A DNA stretch of 64,000 nucleotides, taken from positions 2,852,001 to 2,916,000 of the forward strand of contig OZ241359.1 in assembly GCA_965199705.1 (NCBI GenBank). Direction: 5' to 3'. Positions 27,834-36,435 of this stretch are shown piece after piece (within the stretch, counting starts at the first letter, position 1; the number at the start of each line of letters is the position of its first letter). The notes beneath the pieces were generated by a model. It saw nothing but the letters and a program-made list of their open reading frames with translations. It did no database searches and was not told where the DNA came from. The DNA comes from Azophilus sp965199705. Its GTDB lineage: Bacteria > Pseudomonadota > Gammaproteobacteria > Pseudomonadales > Azotimanducaceae. The position numbers were made by a program, and so were the translations under genes.

Positions 27834-28674
27834 GATGTGCCTGATCGGGCGCCGGATCCGGGTCGGAATCGCTCTGCGGGGCAGACCCGGAACTCTTGCG
27901 CCGCAAGGTGGCCATCAGTCTGGCCGCAATGTAGTGCTTGTAGTCCGCAACCAGCCGCTCCTCCCGGCCCTGAAGCACGTGCGAGACGAACATCAGCACC
28001 AGGCTCAGGGCCAGCGCCACAAAGGTGGAGTTGAAAGCGATGCTGAGGCTGTTGGCGACCCCCGAGATGTCGCCGGCCATGGCTTCGCCGGCGCGTCCAA
28101 GGGCTTCGCCGATGCCCCGAACCGTGCCGAGAAAGCCGACCGAGGGAATGGCCCAGAGGATGTAACGAGTGATTCCGAGGCGGGAATTCAGCACTTCGAG
28201 ATGCAGCTCGCAGGCTTCGACGCCCGCCTGGGTGGCCTCGCCGAAGTCAGTGCTTTCGCGCAGCGTATCGAGCGCCGCCTCGAGACTGGCCAGAAGCTGG
28301 CCACCACCGGCGGCTTCCCGGGCAGTGCGCCTGATTCGCAAGAGCAACGCATCAATGGTCTCGACGCCACCTGACTCAATCTGGCCCAGACTCAGGAAGT
28401 CCACCTCCAGCAAGGCGCCCTGATCCTGAAACACGGTGTAGCGAAAGCAGAAGAGCCAGGCGCACCAACCAGCCAGCACCAGGCAGACCTCCTGTTCGAA
28501 GTCTTTCAGGACGATGGCCAGGGTGCGCGGCGGCACATCGTTGGCGGCGGCGGCCAGTGTGACCAGTTCGGCTGCTGCCGGGTCGATGTACAGCACATAG
28601 CACAGGTGCACGAGCACAGCCGACAGCATGAGACCGGCCAGATCAAGCAGTACCGGATGGTCGCGCAGGCGCAC
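27820..28674 (-). CDS. MotA/TolQ/ExbB-family proton channel subunit
   Basis: A 284-residue membrane protein with about four helices (8-30, 62-82, 170-190, 212-235). The conserved family block is at residues 175-230: IPSVGFLGTVRGIGEAL, then VANSLSIAFNSTFVALALSLVLM. This is the pattern of the ring-forming A-subunit that conducts protons between it and a B-subunit. A cytoplasmic loop lies between helices 2 and 3 (about 83-168). It starts with GTG directly after the TGA of the small exported protein and overlaps the first vWA gene. Partners are inferred to be the two vWA proteins. Confidence 0.85.
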   Translation of the reverse strand: MRLRDHPVLLDLAGLMLSAVLVHLCYVLYIDPAAAELVTLAAAANDVPPRTLAIVLKDFEQEVCLVLAGWCAWLFCFRYTVFQDQGALLEVDFLSLGQIESGGVETIDALLLRIRRTAREAAGGGQLLASLEAALDTLRESTDFGEATQAGVEACELHLEVLNSRLGITRYILWAIPSVGFLGTVRGIGEALGRAGEAMAGDISGVANSLSIAFNSTFVALALSLVLMFVSHVLQGREERLVADYKHYIAARLMATLRRKSSGSAPQSDSDPDPAPDQAHLAKA

Positions 28675-28929
28675 TCAGATATCCTGTGGCAGGTGAATGT
28701 TGGCGTTGGCGCGAATGGTCTCGCGGGTGTTCAACGGGTGCAAGCGGGCCTCCGAAGCCGCATCGGTTTGACCAGGGTCCGCCTTGCCTTGCGCTGACCC
28801 CTGAGCCGGTGCTTCTGCGACAGTCGGCACGGGCAGCGCTTCTGCCCGCTCAGGCAGTTCCTCTGCGCCTGCCGGCGAGACCGCCAGGCCAGTCAGAACG
28901 CCAAACCACCAGGCGCGCCGCCTGTTCAT
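28675..28929 (-). CDS. Small exported protein in the channel/vWA cluster
   Basis: An 84-residue protein with a signal peptide (MNRRRAWWFGVLTGLAVSPAGAEE) and a low-complexity Ala/Pro/Glu mature part ending HPLNTRETIRANANIHLPQDI. I do not recognise it. The ATG at 28929 has GAAGG 5 bp upstream; an in-frame start at 29064 would run into the palindromic repeat element and is rejected. It abuts the channel gene with no gap. Confidence 0.6.
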   Translation of the reverse strand: MNRRRAWWFGVLTGLAVSPAGAEELPERAEALPVPTVAEAPAQGSAQGKADPGQTDAASEARLHPLNTRETIRANANIHLPQDI

Positions 28930-28975
28930 TGCAGCCTTCGGTGTACTCTGCACAGGCACTGACGCGATATCCGGC

Positions 28976-29143
28976 CCAGGAGCCTGCGCCGCAGGAAGTC
29001 GCAAAAGCGAAAATTTGATTTCGCCGCCCCTTTGGACGGGCGATTGAGGAGAATATCCGGCCATATTTGACGAAATCGAACGTTCAAAGGGGCGAGTGAA
29101 AAGCGGATTTGCAGCCGTTAATTCCTGCGGCGCAGGCTCCTAG
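28976..29143. repeat. Palindromic repeat element, copy 1 (with internal insert)
   Basis: The left arm starts ccaggagcctgcgccgcagg at 28976 and the right arm ends cctgcggcgcaggctcctag at 29143, a near-perfect inverted repeat. Compared with the reverse complement of the 48380-48451 copy, this one has about 95 extra bases between two aaaagcg direct repeats. The insert itself carries an inverted repeat (cgcccctttg / caaaggggcg). The right arm overlaps the TAG stop of the PEGA/SUMF1 gene (29140-29142). It fills most of the gap to the next gene, so it could also act as a processing or attenuation site. Confidence 0.8.
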
Positions 29144-31173
29144 TGTATCCATCTGGCCGTCCGAAACCCCGTGGTCTCGCTGCCAGCCACCTGGAAGCCG
29201 CGTGCGGCTGCGCGCAGCGCCTCCACACGCCCGGTCTTGAAGTTGCCGCCCTTGATCACGTGATCCACCCCGTTTTCCGCCCCAAGATAGTCCGTCAAAA
29301 CCGCCTCCTTCGGCAAGGGGCCATAGTAATCGTGCACCCACTCCGACAGATTGCCGGCCAGATCGTAGAGACCGTTGAAGTTGGGCGCATGGGCGCCGAC
29401 AGGCGCCACGCTGGCGTGCCTGTCCAGATGTTCGACGATCCGGGTCCCAATACTGGCCGCCGCCTCCTGCCCGGCAAAGTTGCCGTAGGCGCGGGGCGGA
29501 CGCGCGCCCTTGCCCCAGGGAAAGGGCGCAACCACCCGGCCACGCGCCACATCGTAGCTGACGCCAGTTTGCCATTCGAACTCTGTTGGCAGGCGATAGC
29601 CGAGCGCCTCTTGATTGACCGAAGCCAGTTGGCCCTGCTGATCGAAAGCATAGACCGGCAAGAGCCCGGACCGGGCACTGAGCCAGTTGCAGAACCGCGC
29701 CGCCTGATTCCAGCTGATCTGAGATGCCGGCGTCTGCTCGGGAGCGCCGGATTGGTGACCCTGTTCAAACTGGCGAAAGTGCGCAAGCGTCACTTCCTTT
29801 TCGCCCAAGTAAAACGGACGGGTGATCCTGACCTCGATGGTACGCTCCGTGCGCGCGGACTGATGCCAGTCTGCGCTCGTGAGTTGCACCGGGAAGGTCA
29901 CCGGCGGAAACTTCCGCAAGGCGAGGCCGGGCAGCGCCTCGATACGCTCCGGCGCCTGCCGGATGGCCTCTGCCCTCGGTGTCAGGAGCTCGAATTGGAA
30001 GGTCTGACGAGCGCCGTCCAGGGCGCTCAGGATGGCCGACTGATCCACATAACCGTTGCGCTGAACCCGAATCTCCGTGCCATCCGCCAACTCCAGCGTC
30101 TGCGGCGTCGTGCCGACGGCGCTGCCATTCACAAGCATCTGAGCCTCGGGCCTTGCCAGAATCTCGGCGGTTACCCGCAGGGCCGCAAGATCAAAGGCGC
30201 GTGTGAGCCTGGCGCCGGGCGGCGCTTCGAAGACGAAGCGAACGTCCTCGGTGCGCGGACGGGTGAGCCGAATCTGGTGCCGCACATTCGGGGCCAGCGT
30301 GAAGGTGTTGTTGGTCTCCCCCCTGAATTCTCCGCCTATAAGGACGGCGGCGGTGGTCGGTCGCGTTCGAATGGTCAATTGCACGGGCAGCGGCTTCAAC
30401 CGGATTAATCCGAGGTCGATGATCTGATCGGCTTCGGCCTCGAAGCGGCGCTGAACCGGCTCATGGTTGTCTCGCGCGATCGTGATCTCATGGCCCCCAG
30501 GAGCGATGGGCAGGTCCCGGACCGGCAGCGCCAGCAGGTTGCCGTCGAGCCGGATCTCGGCATCCTTCGGCCTGGCCTCCAGGGTCAACCAGGCCCTTAC
30601 CCGGATGGTCTCGAAGCGGAATTCCTCCCGTTTGCCGAAGCCCGCCACTTCAATTGTGACATCATTCGGGCGAATGCCCGGCGCCCGAATCTCCAGCTGA
30701 TGCGGGCCGGCTTCCAACTCCGTCTCCAGAGTTCTGGCGATCGCCGCAACCTCACCGTCAAGGCTGATCTCCACGTCCTCATCGGCCTCCACCGTGATCA
30801 CGACCTCGCCCGGCAGCGGCGTCAACTGGATCTGGATGCTCTGACGCTCCGCGTGCTTGGCCACGGTCGTCTGAAAGGCGTGGTAGCCAGGCGCGACTGC
30901 ATCGAGGCGCGCCTCTTGCGAGAACAGAAACAGCCGCTCGCCGACGATGAAGGCAATCCCCTCGCTGGCGCTCAGGTCGGTGCTGGCGCCTGCTTCGGCT
31001 GGCAACAGGACGATCTCGAAGGTGCGCACGCTCAGCAGCAGGAAGAAGATCAGCACGAACGGCGCCAGAGCGCCGGCGGTCAGAAGCAGAGCGCGCCGGC
31101 GGCGGCGACGCAGCGCGACCATGGTGTCAGTTGCGGACACGGCGCCAGATGCCGCTGATGCTTCTCCTGTCAC
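29140..31173 (-). CDS. Membrane-anchored PEGA-repeat protein with C-terminal SUMF1 (FGE-sulfatase) domain
   Basis: A 677-residue protein: short N-terminus, one membrane helix (about 29-48), then several PEGA-like beta modules (repeating VxxxPxxAxVxLDGxxxx patterns, e.g. EARPKDAEIRLDGNLLALP and ARPEAQMLVNGSAVGTTPQ) to about residue 430, and a C-terminal SUMF1-type domain. The latter shows YLGEKEVTLAHFRQF, RLPTEFEWQ, FPWGKGARPPRAYGNF, GLYDLAGNLSEWVHDYY, VIKGGNF and TGFRTARW. The active-site cysteines of true formylglycine-generating enzymes are not visible in the RAAARGFQVAG region, so a binding or structural role is more likely than catalysis. It lies upstream of the channel genes, separated from them by the repeat element. 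Confidence 0.82.
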   Translation of the reverse strand: MTGEASAASGAVSATDTMVALRRRRRRALLLTAGALAPFVLIFFLLLSVRTFEIVLLPAEAGASTDLSASEGIAFIVGERLFLFSQEARLDAVAPGYHAFQTTVAKHAERQSIQIQLTPLPGEVVITVEADEDVEISLDGEVAAIARTLETELEAGPHQLEIRAPGIRPNDVTIEVAGFGKREEFRFETIRVRAWLTLEARPKDAEIRLDGNLLALPVRDLPIAPGGHEITIARDNHEPVQRRFEAEADQIIDLGLIRLKPLPVQLTIRTRPTTAAVLIGGEFRGETNNTFTLAPNVRHQIRLTRPRTEDVRFVFEAPPGARLTRAFDLAALRVTAEILARPEAQMLVNGSAVGTTPQTLELADGTEIRVQRNGYVDQSAILSALDGARQTFQFELLTPRAEAIRQAPERIEALPGLALRKFPPVTFPVQLTSADWHQSARTERTIEVRITRPFYLGEKEVTLAHFRQFEQGHQSGAPEQTPASQISWNQAARFCNWLSARSGLLPVYAFDQQGQLASVNQEALGYRLPTEFEWQTGVSYDVARGRVVAPFPWGKGARPPRAYGNFAGQEAAASIGTRIVEHLDRHASVAPVGAHAPNFNGLYDLAGNLSEWVHDYYGPLPKEAVLTDYLGAENGVDHVIKGGNFKTGRVEALRAAARGFQVAGSETTGFRTARWIH

Positions 31174-31198
31174 GCGTGAATCATGCTCCAGGCCCTGG

Positions 31199-32560
31199 CT
31201 AGAACCGGTCCTGGCAACGAATTGTCAATTCCATGGCCGCGTCGCCCGGCTTCAGCGACAGGTAAATCAACGTTTCCCGGTAACCCTTTCGGATGCCACT
31301 CAGCACATAGTCGCCGGGCAGGATGTCGAACGTTCGGGTGCGAAACTTGCCGAGCCTGGTGTTGGGGCGGATGCGAACGTCAGTCAGGTTGTCGGAGTTC
31401 AGAACCACGCGAACGGGCGTTGTCCAGGCGTTGAACGTGGCCCTGAGTTGCGCCGTCTTGGCTGCGATTCGATCACCCGCCTCGGCCTGCGCGGCGCTGG
31501 ACAGGAGTTCGGCGACAGTGCTGCGCAACGGCTCCCTGGCGATGGCCTGAGGCTCGGCGAGATACCGATCCAGTCGCGCCTCCATCTCCCGCCATCCCTG
31601 CACCTCGGCCAATTGCGCACGCGCTGCCTCGGCTTGATCAGAAGCCCCTGCTTCGATGCGCGCGGCCAGCGCCGCTTCTGCCGCCGCCCAGTCCTGCGCC
31701 CGCAACGCCGCCTCGACGTCGGCCTGCGCGCGCCGCAGAACATTGCGTTGCAGACGCTGACGAATCTCCGCCAGGGTCTCCTGAATCAACACCACCTCAG
31801 GCCGAATGGACAGCGCCCGATCAAAGGCCGCCTCAGCAGCATCCAGACGACCCGCCTCAAGATGCGCGTAGCCAGCGGAAACCTCGGCATCGAATCGCGC
31901 CTGACGGCGGATCGACTCGATTCGCCCCCGCAGCGCCCGCCAGGCTGAATCCCGATCCGGCGTCGGCCATACCAGCAGCGCCGCCTCGGCGGCAGCGAGA
32001 TCCCCCGATTCGATCAAGGCCAGGACATCGGCCCGCATGGCAGCCGCTTCAGCCTCTGCATCCAGCGCCTGAATGCCAGCAAGCGCTTCAGCATCCTCGG
32101 GATCCCAGTTCAACAGACGCAACCAGTGCCCTCTGGCCGCTTCCACATTGTCGGCCAGCAACGCTGCCTCGGCTTGTTGCCGTGCTTGCTCCCGGGCCTC
32201 CGCAAGCAGGCCGTTCAACGCCTTGAGGCCAGCCAGAGCGTCGCGCAGCCTGGGCAGAGACTCGCCAAAGCGTTGATCCTGGTAAAGCGCCATACCGGAT
32301 TGATACTGCGCCTCAGCGCGCTGCAGAGCGGAAGCAGGCCAGGGTGGATCAGACACAGCCGCAATGGTGGCGTGCAGGGAATCGTATCGACCGCGCAGGT
32401 TCGTTGCGTCGCGGCGGTCCATGCACAGCGGCGATTGTGCCCAGCGCCCCTCGCAGTTCAACGCATTGCGCAAGGACGCATCAGTCTCCGCCCAACCGGG
32501 CAGCGACTGGCCGGCAGCCAACAGCCAGACAGCAAGCGGCAAGACGGCCTGACGCACCAT
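31199..32560 (-). CDS. Exported TPR-rich protein
   Basis: A 453-residue protein with a signal peptide (MVRQAVLPLAVWLLAAGQSLPGWAE) and a long Ala/Glu/Arg-rich helical region with tetratricopeptide-like repeats (AEAQYQSGMALYQDQRFGESL, GYAHLEAGRLDAAEAAFDRALSIRP). The C-terminal beta-like domain (VRVVLNSDNLTDVRIRP ... ILPGDYVLSGIRKGYRE) resembles a PEGA-type module. It is probably a periplasmic scaffold. It starts 34 bp after the upstream gene and ends 25 bp before the PEGA/SUMF1 gene, so it belongs to the same transcript. Confidence 0.75.
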   Translation of the reverse strand: MVRQAVLPLAVWLLAAGQSLPGWAETDASLRNALNCEGRWAQSPLCMDRRDATNLRGRYDSLHATIAAVSDPPWPASALQRAEAQYQSGMALYQDQRFGESLPRLRDALAGLKALNGLLAEAREQARQQAEAALLADNVEAARGHWLRLLNWDPEDAEALAGIQALDAEAEAAAMRADVLALIESGDLAAAEAALLVWPTPDRDSAWRALRGRIESIRRQARFDAEVSAGYAHLEAGRLDAAEAAFDRALSIRPEVVLIQETLAEIRQRLQRNVLRRAQADVEAALRAQDWAAAEAALAARIEAGASDQAEAARAQLAEVQGWREMEARLDRYLAEPQAIAREPLRSTVAELLSSAAQAEAGDRIAAKTAQLRATFNAWTTPVRVVLNSDNLTDVRIRPNTRLGKFRTRTFDILPGDYVLSGIRKGYRETLIYLSLKPGDAAMELTIRCQDRF

Positions 32561-32594
32561 CCTCGCGCCCCTGATTTCCCGACGAAACGTCCGG

Positions 32595-33992
32595 CTAACC
32601 CGCGGCTGAGGCCCTGGCCGTCAGTGGCGCATCCCGCTCCGGTTCGACGATTCGAATACTCTCCGGATCAGTCTCGCCGGTACGGTAGATCTCCGCCAGC
32701 AGCGTCCGCCAGGCCGCGTATTGCGTCTGAGCCGTACCCGCAAGCGCTGTCGTATTGCCCGAAACCTCCACGCGCATCGGCTTGAAGGTATCGTGATAAG
32801 AGCGCGACATCTCCTCAAACACCGCCATTTCCCGCTTCTTCCTGGCGCGATCCATCATGCCCTTGACCAGAAGCCCGGAGGCCACCAGGGCGCCCGCCGC
32901 AACCGCCACCTCGCTGGTTCCGTTTGTGGTGGCTTCGGCGATCGTCGCGGCCCCCACCAGAGCAGCGCCAACGAACGCCAGGGTTTCCGATCGCTTGGCC
33001 AGGCGAATTTCCCGGGCGATGGGCAGCATTTCCTTCTGCCAATCCTCGTAGGTTGGCCCGAGGCGATCGCCAAAACCCTGATACTGCTGGTCCAGCGCTT
33101 CGAGAAAGCGGTCATCCCGGCCTTGCATGGCCTTGATTCGCGTCCAGGCGCCGTCACTCCGGTCCGGCAGGTAGGTAATTCGCCGGATTGCCGAAGCCGA
33201 CCGATTGCTTTGGCTGACAGCCTCGCCGTAAAGGTCCGGCGCAAAGTATTCGGCAACAACCAGTTCCCGCACGGCGTGAATCCTCTCGACGCGCGACAGC
33301 CTTGGCGCCCGACCCTGCACAATGAGCGTCTGATTGCGCTTGGCGACCTGAGCGTGGTCGCGGGCGAGCGGACCCAAAGCGTTTTGAACGCTGGCGGCAA
33401 TTCGTCGATACACCACGTTGAAGGGGTCTCGCCCCGGCTCGCCAAAGCGCTCGTGCCAGCCGATTTCCACGCGATGCTTCACCGTCCGTGTGAACCAGGA
33501 TTTGCCTGTCGCATCGACCAGTTGATAGCGGAGCTTGAGAATCTCGCCGGTGGATTCCTTGATGGCGGCAAGCAGATAGAAATCTGCGCTGGCGGCAGCG
33601 TCCGGCGTGACCAGAACCGAGTCGAACTGATTCGAAGCGATCAGCGCCTCCTGTATCTTCAGGGCAAACCAGATGGCTTCGCTGTTTCGAACTTCCGGCC
33701 AAATGCCCTTTTCCTGGAGTTTTTTGTCATTGGCGCTATACCCCGGATCAAGAACCGGCACTGCAATCCGCAGCGGAACCGGCATCAGGCGCCCCGCTTC
33801 AGCCCGCTGCTCCTCAGCCCCCGGTTCCGCAGCAGGCGCTTCGGGGCCTACCTGCACGGGCCGTGCCAAGGGCGCAACCAGCAGGCCCAGGCCCAGCAAG
33901 GCGTAGCAAACGCAGCGCCGGGAAATTGAACGGATAACGAAACGCCTCTGCCCGCCCGCTCGCTTGACCGCGCTCGCCAAGGATGTGTTCAT
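32595..33992 (-). CDS. Envelope protein of unknown function in the channel/vWA cluster
   Basis: A 465-residue protein with a basic N-terminus and a hydrophobic export or anchor segment (about 28-45). A large domain follows (RIAVPVLDPGYSANDKKLQEKGIWPEVRNSEA...) that resembles periplasmic or lipoprotein domains that sense or bind at the envelope. Near residues 325-380 a glycine/alanine-rich hydrophobic stretch (LAFVGAALVGAATIAEA, then VAVAAGALVASGLLVKGMM) may form a second membrane or glycine-zipper segment. I do not recognise the family. It lies between the small acidic exported protein and the TPR protein. Confidence 0.65.
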   Translation of the reverse strand: MNTSLASAVKRAGGQRRFVIRSISRRCVCYALLGLGLLVAPLARPVQVGPEAPAAEPGAEEQRAEAGRLMPVPLRIAVPVLDPGYSANDKKLQEKGIWPEVRNSEAIWFALKIQEALIASNQFDSVLVTPDAAASADFYLLAAIKESTGEILKLRYQLVDATGKSWFTRTVKHRVEIGWHERFGEPGRDPFNVVYRRIAASVQNALGPLARDHAQVAKRNQTLIVQGRAPRLSRVERIHAVRELVVAEYFAPDLYGEAVSQSNRSASAIRRITYLPDRSDGAWTRIKAMQGRDDRFLEALDQQYQGFGDRLGPTYEDWQKEMLPIAREIRLAKRSETLAFVGAALVGAATIAEATTNGTSEVAVAAGALVASGLLVKGMMDRARKKREMAVFEEMSRSYHDTFKPMRVEVSGNTTALAGTAQTQYAAWRTLLAEIYRTGETDPESIRIVEPERDAPLTARASAAG

Positions 33993-34082
33993 GCGTGATC
34001 CGGTAGCAACTGGCTGATGTCCTGCGCAACTGACCGCTTGCCTGAAAGCGGTGTAAACAGGCCTTGGAGTGTAACAAATCGG

Positions 34083-34742
34083 TCAGCGCCGGTTCACGTA
34101 GTCCTGATAGTGCTGTTGAAGGCTGGCCTTGATTGCTGGATCCGTCTCCAGTTCGGCTGCCTCCCAGAGCATACGCGCGGCATCGTCCTCGGCCAGTTCG
34201 TTGCGCACCACGACGGGCGCACCGCCAGGCTTGCCCGACGGTGAAGACCGATCATCGCCCTGATTCTGTTCAGCAACGACGCCAGCAAGCGCATCGCTTG
34301 TCTCGTCTGCGTCGGACTCCGAATCCATTGCGTTGGCAGTCGATTGCGTGGCGTCGTCTTCCCCCTGCTGCCCGTCGCCGTTCTCGACTGAAGCGTCCGC
34401 TCCGCTGGCAGGCGGTCCGCCGGAAGCGCCGGCGGCGCCAGCCTGGCTGCCGGAAGACGCGACTTCCAGGCATGGCTCAAACGCGCGCAGCCTGGCCGTC
34501 AGTTCCTCGACCGACAGTTCGACCGGATCCACATCAGGGCCGGCGGTTCGGTGCATCGGATCGAATTCGCACTCGCCGGCAACTGCGGACGCCGCCGCCA
34601 GCAATGCAGCGCCGAGCCCGCACAACGCAATCACCAGCCGTGACGGTTTTCTGCCAGGCCCGGACAAGCCAGCACCCGGCGCCAGGCCGACGCGCAGACA
34701 GCGCCGACACTCTCTGACTTGTCGCGCATCAGTGATTGCCAT
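34083..34742 (-). CDS. Exported acidic low-complexity protein, first gene of the cluster
   Basis: A 219-residue protein with a hydrophobic segment (LVIALCGLGAALLAAASAVAG, about residues 36-56) after a long N-terminus, a mature start CEFDPMHR, a Gly/Ser/Asp/Glu-rich middle (about 100-170) and a helical end (EDDAARMLWEAAELETDPAIKASLQQHY). No family recognised. I chose the ATG at 34742; upstream in-frame starts would overlap the divergent MATE gene. It is the promoter-proximal gene of the eight-gene minus-strand run, 90 bp before the next gene. Confidence 0.6.
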   Translation of the reverse strand: MAITDARQVRECRRCLRVGLAPGAGLSGPGRKPSRLVIALCGLGAALLAAASAVAGECEFDPMHRTAGPDVDPVELSVEELTARLRAFEPCLEVASSGSQAGAAGASGGPPASGADASVENGDGQQGEDDATQSTANAMDSESDADETSDALAGVVAEQNQGDDRSSPSGKPGGAPVVVRNELAEDDAARMLWEAAELETDPAIKASLQQHYQDYVNRR

Positions 34743-34823
34743 GAGCTTGATCGTAAGCCAGCCGACAGGCCGTGTCACGCACCCGACGCTCTTGCCCGGA
34801 ACCGTTACCATCGCCGCCTGTGG

Positions 34824-36203
34824 ATGGATGCGAGCCAGATCGTGAATAGAGCAAGCACGGGCCTGCCCACCACGCCCGGAGCCTGGCATCGCCGCATCTG
34901 GGCGCTGTCCTGGCCAATGATCCTGGCCAATCTGGCCATTCCCCTGGTCGGCGCGGTGGATACGGCAGTCATGGGGCGGCTGTCCGATGCGCGCTATCTG
35001 GGTGCAGTCGCGGTCGGCGCAACCATCATGAGCGCCCTGTACTGGATGCTGGGCTTTCTGCGCATGGGCGTGACCGGCCTCACCGCCCAGGCGTTCGGCG
35101 CTGGCAACCAGCGGGAAATGGCGGCCACTGTCTCCCAGGCGGCCGTGGCTGCCCTCGCCCTCGGCGCGACGATGGTGGCCGCGCAGGCCCCTCTGTTGGC
35201 GTTGGCGCTCCACCTGTTCGAGGCCAGTGCCGGCGTCGAGACGCTGACCGCGGACTACTTCGGCATTCGCATCTGGGGAGCGCCCGCGCTACTGCTCTAC
35301 ATGGTCGAAATCGGCGTGCTGTTCGGCCTGCAACGAATGCGCGCTGCGCTTGCCCTGAGCCTGCTCCTGAACCTGTCCAATGCGGCGCTTGACATGCTCC
35401 TTGTCGTTGGCCTCGGCTGGGACGTCAAGGGCGTCGCCGCCGGCACGCTGGTCAGCGAGTGGGTCGCCGCGATAGTCGGCTTGCGCCTGGCCACAAGGGC
35501 CCTCGCCGACCACGGCTGCCAACGACCCGTGCGCGCAGACATTGTCCAGCGCCGTCGCCTGACCGAACTCTTTCGGCTTGGCGCAAACCTGGTCTTGCGC
35601 ACCTTTTTCGTGCAGCTCCCTTTCTTCCTGATCACCGCCCTCGGCGCCTCGCTTGGCGATGTGGCGCTGGCCGCCAACGCCGTACTCCTGCAATTCCTGC
35701 ACATCACAGCCTATGGACTGGACGGATTTGCCCACACTGCCGAAACGCTGGCGGGCTACGCCTTCGGCAAGCGTGACGTCCGCGGGTTGCGCCGCGCCAG
35801 CGCTTGCAGCGCGGCCTGGGCGGGATTGATGGCCGCCCTCGTCAGCACCGGCTACGCCTTGTTCGGCGATGCGCTGATCGCGGTGTTTACGGTGTTGCCC
35901 GAAGTACGCGCGGCAGCCTCGGCACACCTGGCCTGGGTGGCCGTGCTGCCACTGGCGGCCGTCTGGGCGTTCATGCTCGACGGCGTCTTCATCGGCGCCA
36001 CGCGCAGCGCCGAATTGCGAAACGCCATGATCCTCTCCGCCGCAATCTATCTGGCCGTTCTGTGGGCGTCGTTCGAGCCGCTCGGAAACCACGGCGTCTG
36101 GTTGTCCATGCTGGTGTTCATGACGGCCCGGGGGCTGATTCTGGGCGCGATGTATCCAGGCCTGGAACGGCGCTGTCGGACGCAGGCTCAGGCCCGCCTG
36201 TAA
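34824..36203 (+). CDS. MATE-family efflux transporter (DinF-like)
   Basis: A 459-residue inner-membrane protein with about 12 hydrophobic segments. It starts in the MATE pattern (LSWPMILANLAIPLVGAVDTAVMGRL) and has the second-half repeat (RLGANLVLRTFFVQLPFFLITALGASLGDVALAANAVLLQF). It would export cationic compounds using a sodium or proton gradient. I chose the ATG at 34824 because the first helix starts about 20 residues later; the upstream start at 34719 overlaps the divergent gene. Its last 16 bp overlap the decayed integrase fragment on the other strand. Confidence 0.9.
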   Translation: MDASQIVNRASTGLPTTPGAWHRRIWALSWPMILANLAIPLVGAVDTAVMGRLSDARYLGAVAVGATIMSALYWMLGFLRMGVTGLTAQAFGAGNQREMAATVSQAAVAALALGATMVAAQAPLLALALHLFEASAGVETLTADYFGIRIWGAPALLLYMVEIGVLFGLQRMRAALALSLLLNLSNAALDMLLVVGLGWDVKGVAAGTLVSEWVAAIVGLRLATRALADHGCQRPVRADIVQRRRLTELFRLGANLVLRTFFVQLPFFLITALGASLGDVALAANAVLLQFLHITAYGLDGFAHTAETLAGYAFGKRDVRGLRRASACSAAWAGLMAALVSTGYALFGDALIAVFTVLPEVRAAASAHLAWVAVLPLAAVWAFMLDGVFIGATRSAELRNAMILSAAIYLAVLWASFEPLGNHGVWLSMLVFMTARGLILGAMYPGLERRCRTQAQARL

Positions 36204-36435
36204 TCTCCGTCACAAATGTCGGCTGGCGTGTAAACGCTGGCGAGGCAACGGCCCCGATGCCCGTTTCGACGATCAACCACATTGACCGCTTGTCGGTGGC
36301 AGCGGATTAGCCGCGCAAGTTGGCCGTGCGGGTAGCCTGTTGTTCTGGCCAGATAGTGCTTCACCAGAGCCTTTGAGGGACTTAAAGGCCTTGTAGCGCG
36401 CCAGCGTCTTCGACACGAAGGCACAGGCTTCTGGC
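36188..36435 (-). pseudogene. Frameshifted N-terminal fragment of an integrase/transposase
   Basis: Read on the minus strand, one frame gives PEACAFVSKTLARYKAF (about 36434-36385). A second frame gives KALVKHYLARTTGYPHGQLARLIRCHRQ, then VVDRRNGHRGR and VYTPADICDGD down to a stop at 36188. Together these follow the helix-turn-helix N-terminus of DDE-integrase-type transposases (FVxxTLxRFxY ... KGLVxRYLxxTTGYSRAQLTRLI ... DRRxGNRGRxxxxxYTxADI). The frame change lies near 36375-36390, and the catalytic domain is missing. It abuts the MATE 3' end. It is a relic of an insertion, next to the restriction-modification genes. Confidence 0.55.
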
